Shown piece after piece: positions 52,194 to 60,031 of a stretch of 64,000 nucleotides of DNA. The notes beneath the pieces were generated by a model. The model was given only the letters and a program-made list of their open reading frames with translations, did no database searches and was not told the origin of the DNA. The number at the start of each line of letters is the position of its first letter. The stretch's first letter is position 1. The position numbers were made by a program, and so were the translations under genes. The stretch comes from Micromonospora sp. U21 (GTDB lineage: Bacteria > Actinomycetota > Actinomycetes > Mycobacteriales > Micromonosporaceae): contig NZ_JAGPYK010000011.1 in NCBI RefSeq assembly GCF_018070045.1, forward strand, positions 124,001 through 188,000, given 5' to 3'.

Positions 52194-53327
52194 ATGAAGT
52201 TCCGAGTGGAGCGCGACGCGCTCGCCGAGGCCGTGGCCTGGACCGCGAAGAGCCTGCCGAGCCGGCCGTCCGTACCGGTGCTGGCCGGGGTGATGCTCCG
52301 CGTCACCGACGGCAACCTGCGGGTCTCCGGGTTCGACTACGAGGTCTCCAGCCAGGTCACCGTCGAGGTGCAGGGCGACGCCGACGGCGCCGCGCTGGTC
52401 TCCGGTCGCCTGCTCGCCGAGATCACCAAGGCACTGCCGGCCAAGCCGGTGGACATCGCCGCCGTCGGCGCCCACCTCGAGCTGGTCTGCGGCAGCGCCC
52501 GGTTCACCCTGCCCACCATGCCGGTGGAGGACTACCCCGCCCTGCCCGAGATGCCGCAGAGCGCCGGTACGGTCGACGCCGCCGCGTTCGCCACCGCCGT
52601 TTCCCAGGTGGCCATCGCCGCCGGTCGCGACGAGACGCTGCCGATGATGACCGGCGTCCGCGTCGAGCTCTCCGGCAGCACCCTGTCGATGCTCGCCACC
52701 GACCGATACCGGCTGGCGCTGCGCGAGATCCAGTGGCGGCCGGACGACCCCGAGGTGAGCATCAACGCCCTGGTGCCGGCCCGCACCCTGAACGACACCG
52801 CCAAGGCGCTCGGCCCGCTGGGTGGCGAGGTCACCCTCGCCCTCGCCCAGGGCGCGGCGGGTGAGGGCATGGTCGGCCTCGCCGGCGGGACCCGGCGCAC
52901 CACGAGCCGGCTGCTCGACGGGGCCAACTACCCGCCGGTGCGCTCGCTCTTCCCGGCCACCCACAACGCCGAGGCCCGGGTGCCGGTCAGCACCCTGATC
53001 GAGGTGGTCAAGCGGGTCGCGCTGGTCGCCGAGCGGACCACCCCGGTGCTGCTGAGCTTCAGCGCAGACGGCCTGGTGGTCGAGGCCGGCGGCTCGGAGG
53101 AGGCGCGGGCCAGCGAGGCGATGGAGGCCACCTTCACCGGTGACGCGCTGACCATCGGGTTCAACCCCCAGTACCTCATCGACGGCCTGGCCAACCTGGG
53201 CTCCCAGACCGCCGTGCTCTCGTTCGTCGACGCCTTCAAGCCCGCGGTGATCTCGCCCGCCGGCGAGGATGGCGAGGTCATTCCGGGGTACCGGTACCTC
53301 ATCATGCCGATCCGCGTGTCCCGCTGA
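52194..53327 (+). CDS. dnaN: DNA polymerase III beta subunit (sliding clamp)
   Basis: DnaN is the processivity clamp that tethers polymerase III to DNA. The 377-residue product starts at ATG 52194 (KFRVERDALAEAVAWTAKSLPSRPSVPVLAGVML) and ends MPIRVSR, the expected C-terminal strand that forms part of the hydrophobic partner pocket. Three clamp domains of about 120 residues each can be traced. GGAGG lies six bases before the start. Confidence 0.98.
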   Translation: MKFRVERDALAEAVAWTAKSLPSRPSVPVLAGVMLRVTDGNLRVSGFDYEVSSQVTVEVQGDADGAALVSGRLLAEITKALPAKPVDIAAVGAHLELVCGSARFTLPTMPVEDYPALPEMPQSAGTVDAAAFATAVSQVAIAAGRDETLPMMTGVRVELSGSTLSMLATDRYRLALREIQWRPDDPEVSINALVPARTLNDTAKALGPLGGEVTLALAQGAAGEGMVGLAGGTRRTTSRLLDGANYPPVRSLFPATHNAEARVPVSTLIEVVKRVALVAERTTPVLLSFSADGLVVEAGGSEEARASEAMEATFTGDALTIGFNPQYLIDGLANLGSQTAVLSFVDAFKPAVISPAGEDGEVIPGYRYLIMPIRVSR

Positions 53328-53367
53328 TCGCGCGCACCGATACCCAGATCCACGGAGGTAGGAACAC

Positions 53368-54240
53368 ATGCAGCTCGGCCTGGTAGGACTCGGCCGGATG
53401 GGCGGCAACATGCGGGAGCGGTTGCGGGCCGCCGGCCACGAGGTGGTCGGCTTCGATCACAATGCGCAGATCAGTGACGTGCCGACCCTCGCCGGGCTGG
53501 CTGAGAAGCTCGAGTCACCGCGGGCGGTCTGGGTCATGGTGCCCGCCGGCGTCACGGACGCGACCATCGACGAGCTCGCCGCGGTGCTGGGTGAGGGCGA
53601 CATCATCATCGACGGCGGCAACTCCCGGTTCAGCGACGACGCCCCCCGCGCCGAGCGGCTCAACGAGCGCGGCATCGGCTACCTGGACGTCGGCGTCTCC
53701 GGCGGCGTCTGGGGCCGGCAGAACGGCTACGCGCTGATGGTCGGCGGCGCGCAGGAGCACGTCGACCGGCTGATGCCGATCTTCGACGCGCTCAAGCCCG
53801 AGGGCGAGTTCGGCTTCGTGCACGCCGGGCCGGTCGGCGCCGGGCACTACTCCAAGATGGTGCACAACGGCATCGAGTACGGCCTGATGCACGCCTACGC
53901 CGAGGGCTACGAGCTGCTGGCCGCCTCCGAGCTGGTGACCAACGTGCCGGGGGTGTTCAAGTCCTGGCGAGAGGGCACCGTGGTCCGCTCCTGGCTGCTC
54001 GACCTGCTGGACCGCGCGCTCGACGAGGACCCGGAGCTGGCCGAGCTGAGCGGTTACACCGAGGACACCGGCGAGGGCCGGTGGACGGTTGACGAGGCGG
54101 TCCGGCTGGCCGTGCCGCTGAACGTCATCACCGCCTCGCTGTTCGCCCGGTTCGCCTCCCGGCAGGACGACTCGCCCGCCATGAAGGCCGTCGCCGCGCT
54201 GCGCCAGCAGTTCGGTGGCCACGCCGTGCACAAGCGCTGA
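53368..54240 (+). CDS. gnd: 6-phosphogluconate dehydrogenase (decarboxylating), short form
   Basis: This enzyme oxidises 6-phosphogluconate to ribulose-5-phosphate and yields NAD(P)H. The 290-residue product has the Rossmann start LGLVGLGRMGGNM, DGGNSRFSDD, GVSGGVWGRQNGYALMVGG, and the catalytic Lys/His block GAGHYSKMVHNGIEYGLMHAYAEG. It belongs to the short, dimeric or tetrameric NAD-preferring type common in actinobacteria, as opposed to the 470-residue form. It sits between dnaN and recF, as in mycobacteria. AGGAGG-like sequence (GGAGGTAGG) precedes the ATG. Confidence 0.96.
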   Translation: MQLGLVGLGRMGGNMRERLRAAGHEVVGFDHNAQISDVPTLAGLAEKLESPRAVWVMVPAGVTDATIDELAAVLGEGDIIIDGGNSRFSDDAPRAERLNERGIGYLDVGVSGGVWGRQNGYALMVGGAQEHVDRLMPIFDALKPEGEFGFVHAGPVGAGHYSKMVHNGIEYGLMHAYAEGYELLAASELVTNVPGVFKSWREGTVVRSWLLDLLDRALDEDPELAELSGYTEDTGEGRWTVDEAVRLAVPLNVITASLFARFASRQDDSPAMKAVAALRQQFGGHAVHKR

Positions 54241-54243
54241 GCG

Positions 54244-54252
54244 GTATCCACA
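54244..54252 (+). promoter_or_regulatory. DnaA-box-like site just before recF
   Basis: GTATCCACA lies between the gnd stop and the recF GTG, with one difference from TTATCCACA at the first position. A single 9-mer match could be chance. Confidence 0.3.
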
Positions 54253-54256
54253 CCCT

Positions 54257-55390
54257 GTGTATGTCCACCGGCTGGAACTGGTCGACTTCCGCTCGTACGA
54301 GCGGGTCGCCGTCGACCTCCAGCCGGGGGCGAACGTCCTGATCGGCGCCAACGGCGTCGGCAAGACCAACCTCGTCGAGGCGCTGGGTTACGTGGCGACC
54401 CTGGACTCGCACCGGGTCGCCACGGACGCGCCACTGGTCCGGATGGGCGCCGCATCGGCGGTGATCCGCTGCGCGGTGGTGCACGACGGCCGTGAGCTCC
54501 TGGTCGAGCTGGAGATCGTGCCCGGCAAGGCCAACCGGGCCCGGTTGGGCCGCTCCCCGGCGCGGCGGGCCCGGGACGTGCTGGGCGCCCTGCGACTGGT
54601 GCTCTTCGCCCCGGAAGATCTGGAGCTGGTCCGGGGCGACCCGGCCGAGCGCCGTCGCTACCTGGACGACCTGCTGGTCAACCGGCAGCCCCGGTACGCC
54701 GGCGTGCGGGCCGACTACGAGCGGGTGGTCAAGCAGCGCAACGCCCTGCTGCGTACCGCGTACCTGGCCCGCAAGACCGGCGGCTCCCGGGGCGGCGACC
54801 TCGGCACCCTCGCCGTCTGGGACACCCACCTGGCCCAGCACGGGGCGGAGCTGTTGGCCGGCCGGCTGGAGCTGGTCGCCGCGCTCACCCCGCACGTTTC
54901 CAAGGCGTACGACGCGGTGGCCGCCGGGCGCGGAGCCGCGGCCATCGCCTATCGGCCCTCGATCGAGCTGGCCGAGCCGACCACCGACCGTGGCGCGTTG
55001 GCCGCCGCGCTGACCGCGGCGCTCGCCGCGTCCCGCTCCGCCGAGATCGAACGGGGCACCACCCTGGTCGGCCCGCACCGCGACGAGCTGGCGCTGACCC
55101 TCGGTCCGCTGCCCGCCAAGGGGTACGCCAGCCACGGCGAGTCCTGGTCGTTCGCGCTCGCGCTGCGGCTGGCCGGGTACGACCTGCTGCGCGCCGACGG
55201 CATCGAGCCGGTGCTGGTGCTCGACGACGTCTTCGCCGAGCTGGACACCGGTCGCCGGGAGCGGCTGGCGGAGCTGGTCGGCGGCGCGAGCCAACTGCTG
55301 GTCACCTGCGCGGTGGACGATGACGTGCCGGCCGCTCTGCGCGGCATCCGCTACCAGGTCGGCGAGGGGACGGTACGCCGTGTCGGATGA
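54257..55390 (+). CDS. recF: DNA replication and repair protein RecF
   Basis: RecF is an SMC-like ATPase that helps load RecA at gaps. The 377-residue product has YVHRLELVDFRSY at the start, Walker A LIGANGVGKTNLVEAL, the FAPEDLELVRGDPAERRRYLDDLL stretch, the signature motif LALRLAGYDLLRA preceded by SHGESWSFA, and Walker B PVLVLDDVFAELD. The GTG at 54257 lies 16 bases after gnd. The stop overlaps the following DUF721 gene by 11 bases. Confidence 0.97.
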   Translation: MYVHRLELVDFRSYERVAVDLQPGANVLIGANGVGKTNLVEALGYVATLDSHRVATDAPLVRMGAASAVIRCAVVHDGRELLVELEIVPGKANRARLGRSPARRARDVLGALRLVLFAPEDLELVRGDPAERRRYLDDLLVNRQPRYAGVRADYERVVKQRNALLRTAYLARKTGGSRGGDLGTLAVWDTHLAQHGAELLAGRLELVAALTPHVSKAYDAVAAGRGAAAIAYRPSIELAEPTTDRGALAAALTAALAASRSAEIERGTTLVGPHRDELALTLGPLPAKGYASHGESWSFALALRLAGYDLLRADGIEPVLVLDDVFAELDTGRRERLAELVGGASQLLVTCAVDDDVPAALRGIRYQVGEGTVRRVG

Positions 55391-56033
55391 GCCACGACCC
55401 AACCGTCCCGACGCTGGCCGGGGTGACCGGCGGGCCAGCGATGCCGCGACCGCGCGTACCCCGGGGTCGAAGGCGACCGGGGGCGGTCCCAGCGGTGGCG
55501 ACGGCGGTGGGCAGCCGGACGCCGCCACCGGGCCGGAGCTGGCCCGGGCTGTGCTCGACGCGGCGTTGTCCCGGCGGCAGGCGGCGGCGCGCGCCCGGCG
55601 TACCCCCGGGGGTGGCGGGGGCGACGACGGCGGCTCCGGGCGGCGGCTGCGCGGCTACTCCGGTCCGGGTCCCGACCCGCGCGACCCGCAGCCGCTCAGT
55701 GCGGTGCTGAACCGGTTGGTGAAGGCGCGTGGCTGGCAGCAGCCGGCGGCCGAGGCCACGGTGTTCGGTGCCTGGGAGCGGGTGGTAGGCGCGGAGGTCG
55801 CGCAGAACAGCCGGCCGGTCAAGCTGGAGAACGGTGAGCTGACCGTGGAGGCCCGCTCGACCGCCTGGGCGACGCAGCTGCGGCTGCTCGCCGGTTCGCT
55901 GCTCAAGCAGATCGGCCGGGAGGTCGGCCACAACGTGGTGCGCAAGCTGCACATCCACGGACCGGCCGCGCCGTCCTGGTCGAAGGGGCCGCGGCGGGTC
56001 CGCGGCCGGGGGCCGCGGGACACCTACGGCTGA
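55380..56033 (+). CDS. DUF721 (DciA-like) family protein
   Basis: DUF721 proteins occur next to recF and gyrB in actinobacteria; DciA members of this family load the replicative helicase in bacteria without DnaC. The 217-residue product has a disordered Gly/Ala/Arg-rich first half and the conserved domain at about 105-190: LSAVLNRLVKARGWQQPAAEATVFGAWERVVG and NGELTVEARSTAWATQLRLLAGSLLKQI. The GTG at 55380 overlaps recF by 11 bases, so they are translationally coupled. Since no dnaC is seen here, a DciA helicase-loading role is a reasonable inference. Confidence 0.9.
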   Translation: MSDEPRPNRPDAGRGDRRASDAATARTPGSKATGGGPSGGDGGGQPDAATGPELARAVLDAALSRRQAAARARRTPGGGGGDDGGSGRRLRGYSGPGPDPRDPQPLSAVLNRLVKARGWQQPAAEATVFGAWERVVGAEVAQNSRPVKLENGELTVEARSTAWATQLRLLAGSLLKQIGREVGHNVVRKLHIHGPAAPSWSKGPRRVRGRGPRDTYG

Positions 56034-56041
56034 GCGGCGGC

Positions 56042-56269
56042 TCAGCTCCGCCGGTCAGCCTCCTTGGCGGCGCGCTTCCGTTCGCGCTGTTCGCGGGTGT
56101 AGCGCTTGCGCTCGGCCAGGTCGCGCTTCCACGCCTCGCGGGCCTCGGTTGAGCCGCCCTGCACCGCGCCCTGCACGCCTTCGGCCGGGCCGGCGAGGTG
56201 CCGGAAGGCCCAGCGCATGAACCGGCCACCCTCGCCTGCGGATCTGGTGGCCGCGCCGTCCTCGCTCAT
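56042..56269 (-). CDS. Small basic hypothetical protein, DUF5302-like position
   Basis: This 75-residue product is rich in Arg, Glu, Lys and Ala, with a likely helix (REAWKRDLAERKRYTREQRERKRAAKE) and no cysteine. The ATG at 56269 has GAGGGCGG upstream. It faces the DUF721 gene tail to tail with eight bases between and diverges from the MarR gene. I do not recognise a characterised family. Its charge suggests nucleic-acid binding, but that is only a guess. The frame continues far upstream as antisense of the MarR gene and should not be annotated there. Confidence 0.65.
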   Translation of the reverse strand: MSEDGAATRSAGEGGRFMRWAFRHLAGPAEGVQGAVQGGSTEAREAWKRDLAERKRYTREQRERKRAAKEADRRS

Positions 56270-56321
56270 CTGCCGCCCTCTTTCTGCGCGCCTCGCCCCG
56301 CCCGAACAACCGGGCCTAGGG

Positions 56322-56361
56322 TTGGTGTACCAATGATTGGCGTACCAATGATCGGTACGAT
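56322..56361. promoter_or_regulatory. Tandem MarR-type operator
   Basis: Two near-identical dyads, TTGGTGTACCAA (56322-56333) and TTGGCGTACCAA (56337-56348), are 15 bases apart as a direct repeat, followed by ATCGGTACGAT (56351-56361). They lie between the divergent small gene and the MarR gene, 29 bases before the latter, and suggest autoregulation. Confidence 0.75.
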
Positions 56362-56389
56362 AGCCACTGTGCTTGGGGAGGGCAACCGA

Positions 56390-56893
56390 ATGAGCGAACG
56401 ACCCGACGGCGTCGACCCGCTGGCGCTGGAGCAACAGGTCTGCTTCGCCCTCTCGGTGGCGGCGCGCAGTGTCGTGGCCGTCTACCGACCGCTGCTGGAA
56501 CCGATGGGTCTCACCCATCCGCAGTATCTGGTCATGCTGGCGCTCTGGCAGCACGCGCCGCTGTCCGGCCGTGACCTCAGCCGGCTGTTGCAGCTCGACC
56601 CGGGCACCCTGTCGCCCCTGCTCAAGCGGCTCGAAGCCGCCGGCTACCTGCGCCGCGAGCGCGACGCCGCCGACGAACGCAGCCTCGCTGTCACCCTCAC
56701 CGCCAGCGGGGTCGCCCTGCGCAGCCGGGCCGAGCGGATCCCCGCCGCGATCGTGCAGCGGCTCGGCCTGCCGGTCGAGGATCTGCAACACCTGCACGCG
56801 GTGCTGACCCAGGTGATCGCCGCGGCCAACCGGCCCTGGGGTGACGACCAGATCGCCGCCGACCCCGGGCCGGCCGGTCAGGCGTCGGCGTAG
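56390..56893 (+). CDS. MarR family transcriptional regulator
   Basis: This 167-residue protein has the MarR/OhrR winged helix: LEQQVCFALSVAARSVVAVYRPLL at the start (dimer helix, with Cys at about residue 15), LTHPQYLVMLALWQ, LSRLLQLDPGTLSPLLKRLEAAGYLRRERDAADERSLAVTLT (recognition helix and wing). The early single Cys in the QQVCFALS context is where OhrR-type repressors keep their peroxide-sensing Cys, so an organic-hydroperoxide response is possible. No ohr gene is adjacent in this window. The ATG at 56390 has GGGGAGGG upstream. Confidence 0.9.
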   Translation: MSERPDGVDPLALEQQVCFALSVAARSVVAVYRPLLEPMGLTHPQYLVMLALWQHAPLSGRDLSRLLQLDPGTLSPLLKRLEAAGYLRRERDAADERSLAVTLTASGVALRSRAERIPAAIVQRLGLPVEDLQHLHAVLTQVIAAANRPWGDDQIAADPGPAGQASA

Positions 56894-57432
56894 ACGGCGA
56901 AGCCGCGCTCGGCGCAGCGCCGGTAGAACGCCGCCAGCACACCCAGCTCGGCGCAGGTGAAGTTCCACTGCGGCGGGTCGCCGCTCTCGTCGCGCAGCGC
57001 GTTGAGCCGGCTCTCCAGCCAGCGCAACTGCTGTTCGGCCAGCCGTCCGTCGCCGAGCAGCGAGCGCAGCACCGTGCTCACCGACTCGAACGTGACCGCC
57101 TCGCCGTGGGCCCGGTGGCCGGTGACGAACCGTTCGATGCCGCCGGCGATCCAGGCGCAGCCGTCCGGGTCGATCACCGGATCCTCGTCCTCGGCCGCGG
57201 CGTCTGTGGCGTACAACACACCTTCCAGGCCGAGCAGCAGATCCACCAGCTCGGTGTACGCCGTCGCTCGGACGGTGCCGGTCTTCGCGATCAGCTCAGC
57301 CAGCGCCGCCGTCGGAGCGGAGATTCGCGGCACGTCGACGATCTCGCCGAAGTCGACGAACTCGGCCGGCGCGACCGGATCGTAGAAGCGGCCGGTCCGC
57401 GGCCAGTGCACCGCGACGTTGTCCAGCCCCAT
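56878..57432 (-). CDS. Hypothetical protein
   Basis: This 184-residue protein is not one I recognise. It is acidic, with no membrane segment and no signal peptide. Motif-like stretches are GLDNVAVHWPRTGRFYDP at the start, DPDGCAWIAGGIERFVTGH in the middle and WNFTCAELGVLAAFYRRCAERG at the end, with four cysteines. The ATG at 57432 has AAGAGGTGAC just upstream, a good ribosome site. Its 3' end overlaps the convergent MarR gene by 16 bases. Confidence 0.75.
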   Translation of the reverse strand: MGLDNVAVHWPRTGRFYDPVAPAEFVDFGEIVDVPRISAPTAALAELIAKTGTVRATAYTELVDLLLGLEGVLYATDAAAEDEDPVIDPDGCAWIAGGIERFVTGHRAHGEAVTFESVSTVLRSLLGDGRLAEQQLRWLESRLNALRDESGDPPQWNFTCAELGVLAAFYRRCAERGFAVYADA

Positions 57433-57955
57433 CTGTCACCTCTTAAAGAGCACGTGTCGGGTCGATCGGGTCGATCGTCCCGGTTCCGGCCGGTAAAGAT
57501 CAAGGCCGCTTCCGGAGCGCCGCAAACGTACGGCACGGGCGGTCCGGCCGCGACCCCCGACCCGCCCGGTCGCGGGTCAACCCGTTCCGGGGCGGCGCGT
57601 CCGATCGGAGCCTGGCGTGTGGGGGGAGTCGCGGGTAACGGGGTTCTGCCGGCTACGGACTTCTCAGCCGCCTCGCTGAGGGTGCCGAGTGGTGGTTCTG
57701 TCCTCCGCGCACAGTAGGATTGACGGTGAGACGAAGACCCGGTGCGGAGCGAGGGACGGGGCCGGTGGCCCCGGGATCATTCTCCACGTCGGGTCGAGCC
57801 GATCGCGATCCGCGGGCAAACCGCGGCGACCGGCGCGTTCGACCCGCTGTCCGGAGGTCTCCGGCACCGGTCCGCGCGTCGACGTCGCGTCCTGTCCGCC
57901 GAACCCGCGCCCGACGCGCCCTTGCGGCGCGGACGACGCGAGAAAGTGGCCGAGG
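57433..57955. other. gyrB upstream region
   Basis: No gene with codon bias is evident in these 523 bases. A TAGGAT hexamer at 57715-57720 could be a -10 element for gyrB, without a clear -35, giving a leader of some 230 bases. A frame continuous with gyrB is open back to 57689 but is Arg/Pro-rich and unlike GyrB. Unlike the gyrA leader, no DnaA boxes are present. Confidence 0.35.
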
Positions 57956-59902
57956 GTGGCAGCGCAGGACAAGCAGGAGTACGGCGCAGAGTCGATCACC
58001 GTTCTCGAGGGGCTGGAGGCGGTTCGCAAGCGGCCCGGTATGTACATCGGGTCCACCGGCGAGCGCGGTCTGCACCACCTCGTCTGGGAGGTCGTCGACA
58101 ACGCGGTCGACGAGGCGCTGGCCGGTTACTGCGACACCATCGACGTCGTGCTGCGCGCCGACGGCGGGGTCCAGGTCACCGACAACGGCCGTGGCTTCCC
58201 GGTCGACCTGCACCCGAAGCTCAAGAAGCCGGGCGTCGAGGTCGCGCTGACCGTGCTGCACGCGGGCGGCAAGTTCGACGGCAAGGCGTACGCGGTCTCC
58301 GGTGGTCTGCACGGCGTCGGCGTGTCCGTCGTGAACGCGCTCTCCACCCGGATGGCCGTGGAGATCCACAAGTCCGGTTTCGTGTGGCGGCAGCAGTACA
58401 ACAACTCCAAGCCCGGTCCACTGGACAAGGGTGAGACCACCGACCGCAGTGGCTCGACGGTCTCCTTCTGGCCCGACCCCGACGTCTTCGAGACCGTCGA
58501 CTTCGACTTCCAGACCATCTACCGGCGCCTCCAGGAGATGGCCTTCCTCAACCGCGCCCTCCGCATCCACCTGCTCGACGAGCGGGTGGCCGAGGAGGAG
58601 GACGGCCGGCAGCGTGAGGTGACCTTCTTCTACGAGGGCGGCATCGCCGACTTCGTCCGGCACCTCAACGCCTCGAAGAGCCCGATCCACAAGACAGTGG
58701 TCGAGTTCGAGGCCGAAGAGGAGGGCATGTCACTCGAGATCGCCATGCAGTGGAACGAGTCGTACGGCGAGTCGGTCTACACCTTCGCCAACACGATCAA
58801 CACCCACGAGGGCGGCACCCACGAGGAGGGCTTCCGGTCCGCGCTGACCAGCGTGGTCAACCGGTACGGCACCGACAAGAAGCTGCTCAAGGGCGACGAG
58901 AAGCTCTCCGGCGAGGACATCCGCGAAGGGCTCGCGGCGATCATCTCGGTCAAGCTGGCCAACCCGCAGTTCGAGGGCCAGACCAAGACCAAGCTGGGCA
59001 ACACTCCGGTGAAGAGCTTCGTGCAGCGGGTCTGCAACGACCGGCTGGTCGACTGGTTCGACCGCAACCCGGCCGAGGCCAAGATGATCATCACGAAGGC
59101 GTCCCAGGCGGCCCGCGCCCGGATCGCCGCCCAGCAGGCGCGCAAGCTGGCCCGGCGCAAGTCGCTGCTGGAGTCCGGCTCGATGCCGGGCAAGCTGGCC
59201 GACTGCCAGTCGACCGACCCCCGCGAGTCCGAGGTGTTCATCGTCGAGGGTGACTCGGCCGGCGGCTCGGCCAAGCAGGGTCGCGACCCACGGACCCAGG
59301 CGATCCTGCCGATCCGCGGCAAGATCCTCAACGTGGAGAAGGCCCGGATCGACCGGGTGCTGAAGAACAACGAGGTCCAGGCGCTGATCACCGCGCTGGG
59401 CACCGGCATCCACGACGACTTCGACATGGAGAAGCTGCGGTACCACAAGGTGGTGCTGATGGCCGACGCGGACGTCGACGGCCAGCACATCCAGACGCTG
59501 CTGCTCACCCTGCTGTTCCGCTTCATGCGTCCGCTGGTCGAGATGGGGCACGTCTACCTGGCCGCCCCGCCGCTCTACAAGATCAAGTGGAACAAGAAGG
59601 GCGACGACGCGCAGTACGCCTACTCCGACCGTGAGCGGGACGGGCTGATCGCGCTGCGCCAGCAGAAGAAGCCGAACGCCAAGCCGGACGACATTCAGCG
59701 GTTCAAAGGCCTCGGCGAGATGAACTATCCCGAGCTGTGGGAAACCACGATGAACCCGGCAACGCGTACTCTGCGTCAGGTCACGCTCGACGACGCGGCG
59801 ACCGCCGACGAGTTGTTCAGCGTGCTGATGGGTGAGGACGTCGAGGCGCGCCGGTCGTTCATCCAGCGCAACGCCAAGGACGTGCGGTTCCTGGACATCT
59901 GA
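57956..59902 (+). CDS. gyrB: DNA gyrase subunit B
   Basis: GyrB is the ATPase and strand-passage subunit of gyrase. The 648-residue product begins VAAQDKQEYGAESITVLEGLEAVRKRPGMYIGST. It has the GHKL ATP site (VDNAVDEAL, DNGRGFPVD, GLHGVGVSVVNALS), the transducer domain, and the TOPRIM domain (FIVEGDSAGGSAKQGRD, VVLMADADVDGQHIQTLLLTL). The C-terminal end is RFLDI. The GTG at 57956 gives the usual actinobacterial N-terminus; longer frames lack family likeness. gyrA follows after 129 bases. Confidence 0.98.
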   Translation: MAAQDKQEYGAESITVLEGLEAVRKRPGMYIGSTGERGLHHLVWEVVDNAVDEALAGYCDTIDVVLRADGGVQVTDNGRGFPVDLHPKLKKPGVEVALTVLHAGGKFDGKAYAVSGGLHGVGVSVVNALSTRMAVEIHKSGFVWRQQYNNSKPGPLDKGETTDRSGSTVSFWPDPDVFETVDFDFQTIYRRLQEMAFLNRALRIHLLDERVAEEEDGRQREVTFFYEGGIADFVRHLNASKSPIHKTVVEFEAEEEGMSLEIAMQWNESYGESVYTFANTINTHEGGTHEEGFRSALTSVVNRYGTDKKLLKGDEKLSGEDIREGLAAIISVKLANPQFEGQTKTKLGNTPVKSFVQRVCNDRLVDWFDRNPAEAKMIITKASQAARARIAAQQARKLARRKSLLESGSMPGKLADCQSTDPRESEVFIVEGDSAGGSAKQGRDPRTQAILPIRGKILNVEKARIDRVLKNNEVQALITALGTGIHDDFDMEKLRYHKVVLMADADVDGQHIQTLLLTLLFRFMRPLVEMGHVYLAAPPLYKIKWNKKGDDAQYAYSDRERDGLIALRQQKKPNAKPDDIQRFKGLGEMNYPELWETTMNPATRTLRQVTLDDAATADELFSVLMGEDVEARRSFIQRNAKDVRFLDI

Positions 59903-59943
59903 TGGAGCTCGGGGGCCGGCCGGGGCAGACCCGGCCGACCCGC

Positions 59944-59995
59944 CGATCCACAGAGTTATCCACAGCTTGGCCAGTATCCACAGCCGTTATCCACA
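59944..59995 (+). promoter_or_regulatory. Four DnaA-box matches in the gyrB-gyrA gap
   Basis: CGATCCACA (59944-59952), TTATCCACA (59956-59964), GTATCCACA (59974-59982) and TTATCCACA (59987-59995) lie in one orientation within 52 bases, 36 bases before the gyrA start. Two are perfect matches to the E. coli consensus and the others differ at the first one or two bases. Confidence 0.75.
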
Positions 59996-60031
59996 GCACG
60001 AAAACGACTCTGAGTCTGATAAGGGTATACA

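Noticed and set aside
57653..58690. A 345-codon minus-strand frame opposite gyrB
   Set aside because: Antisense shadow of gyrB.
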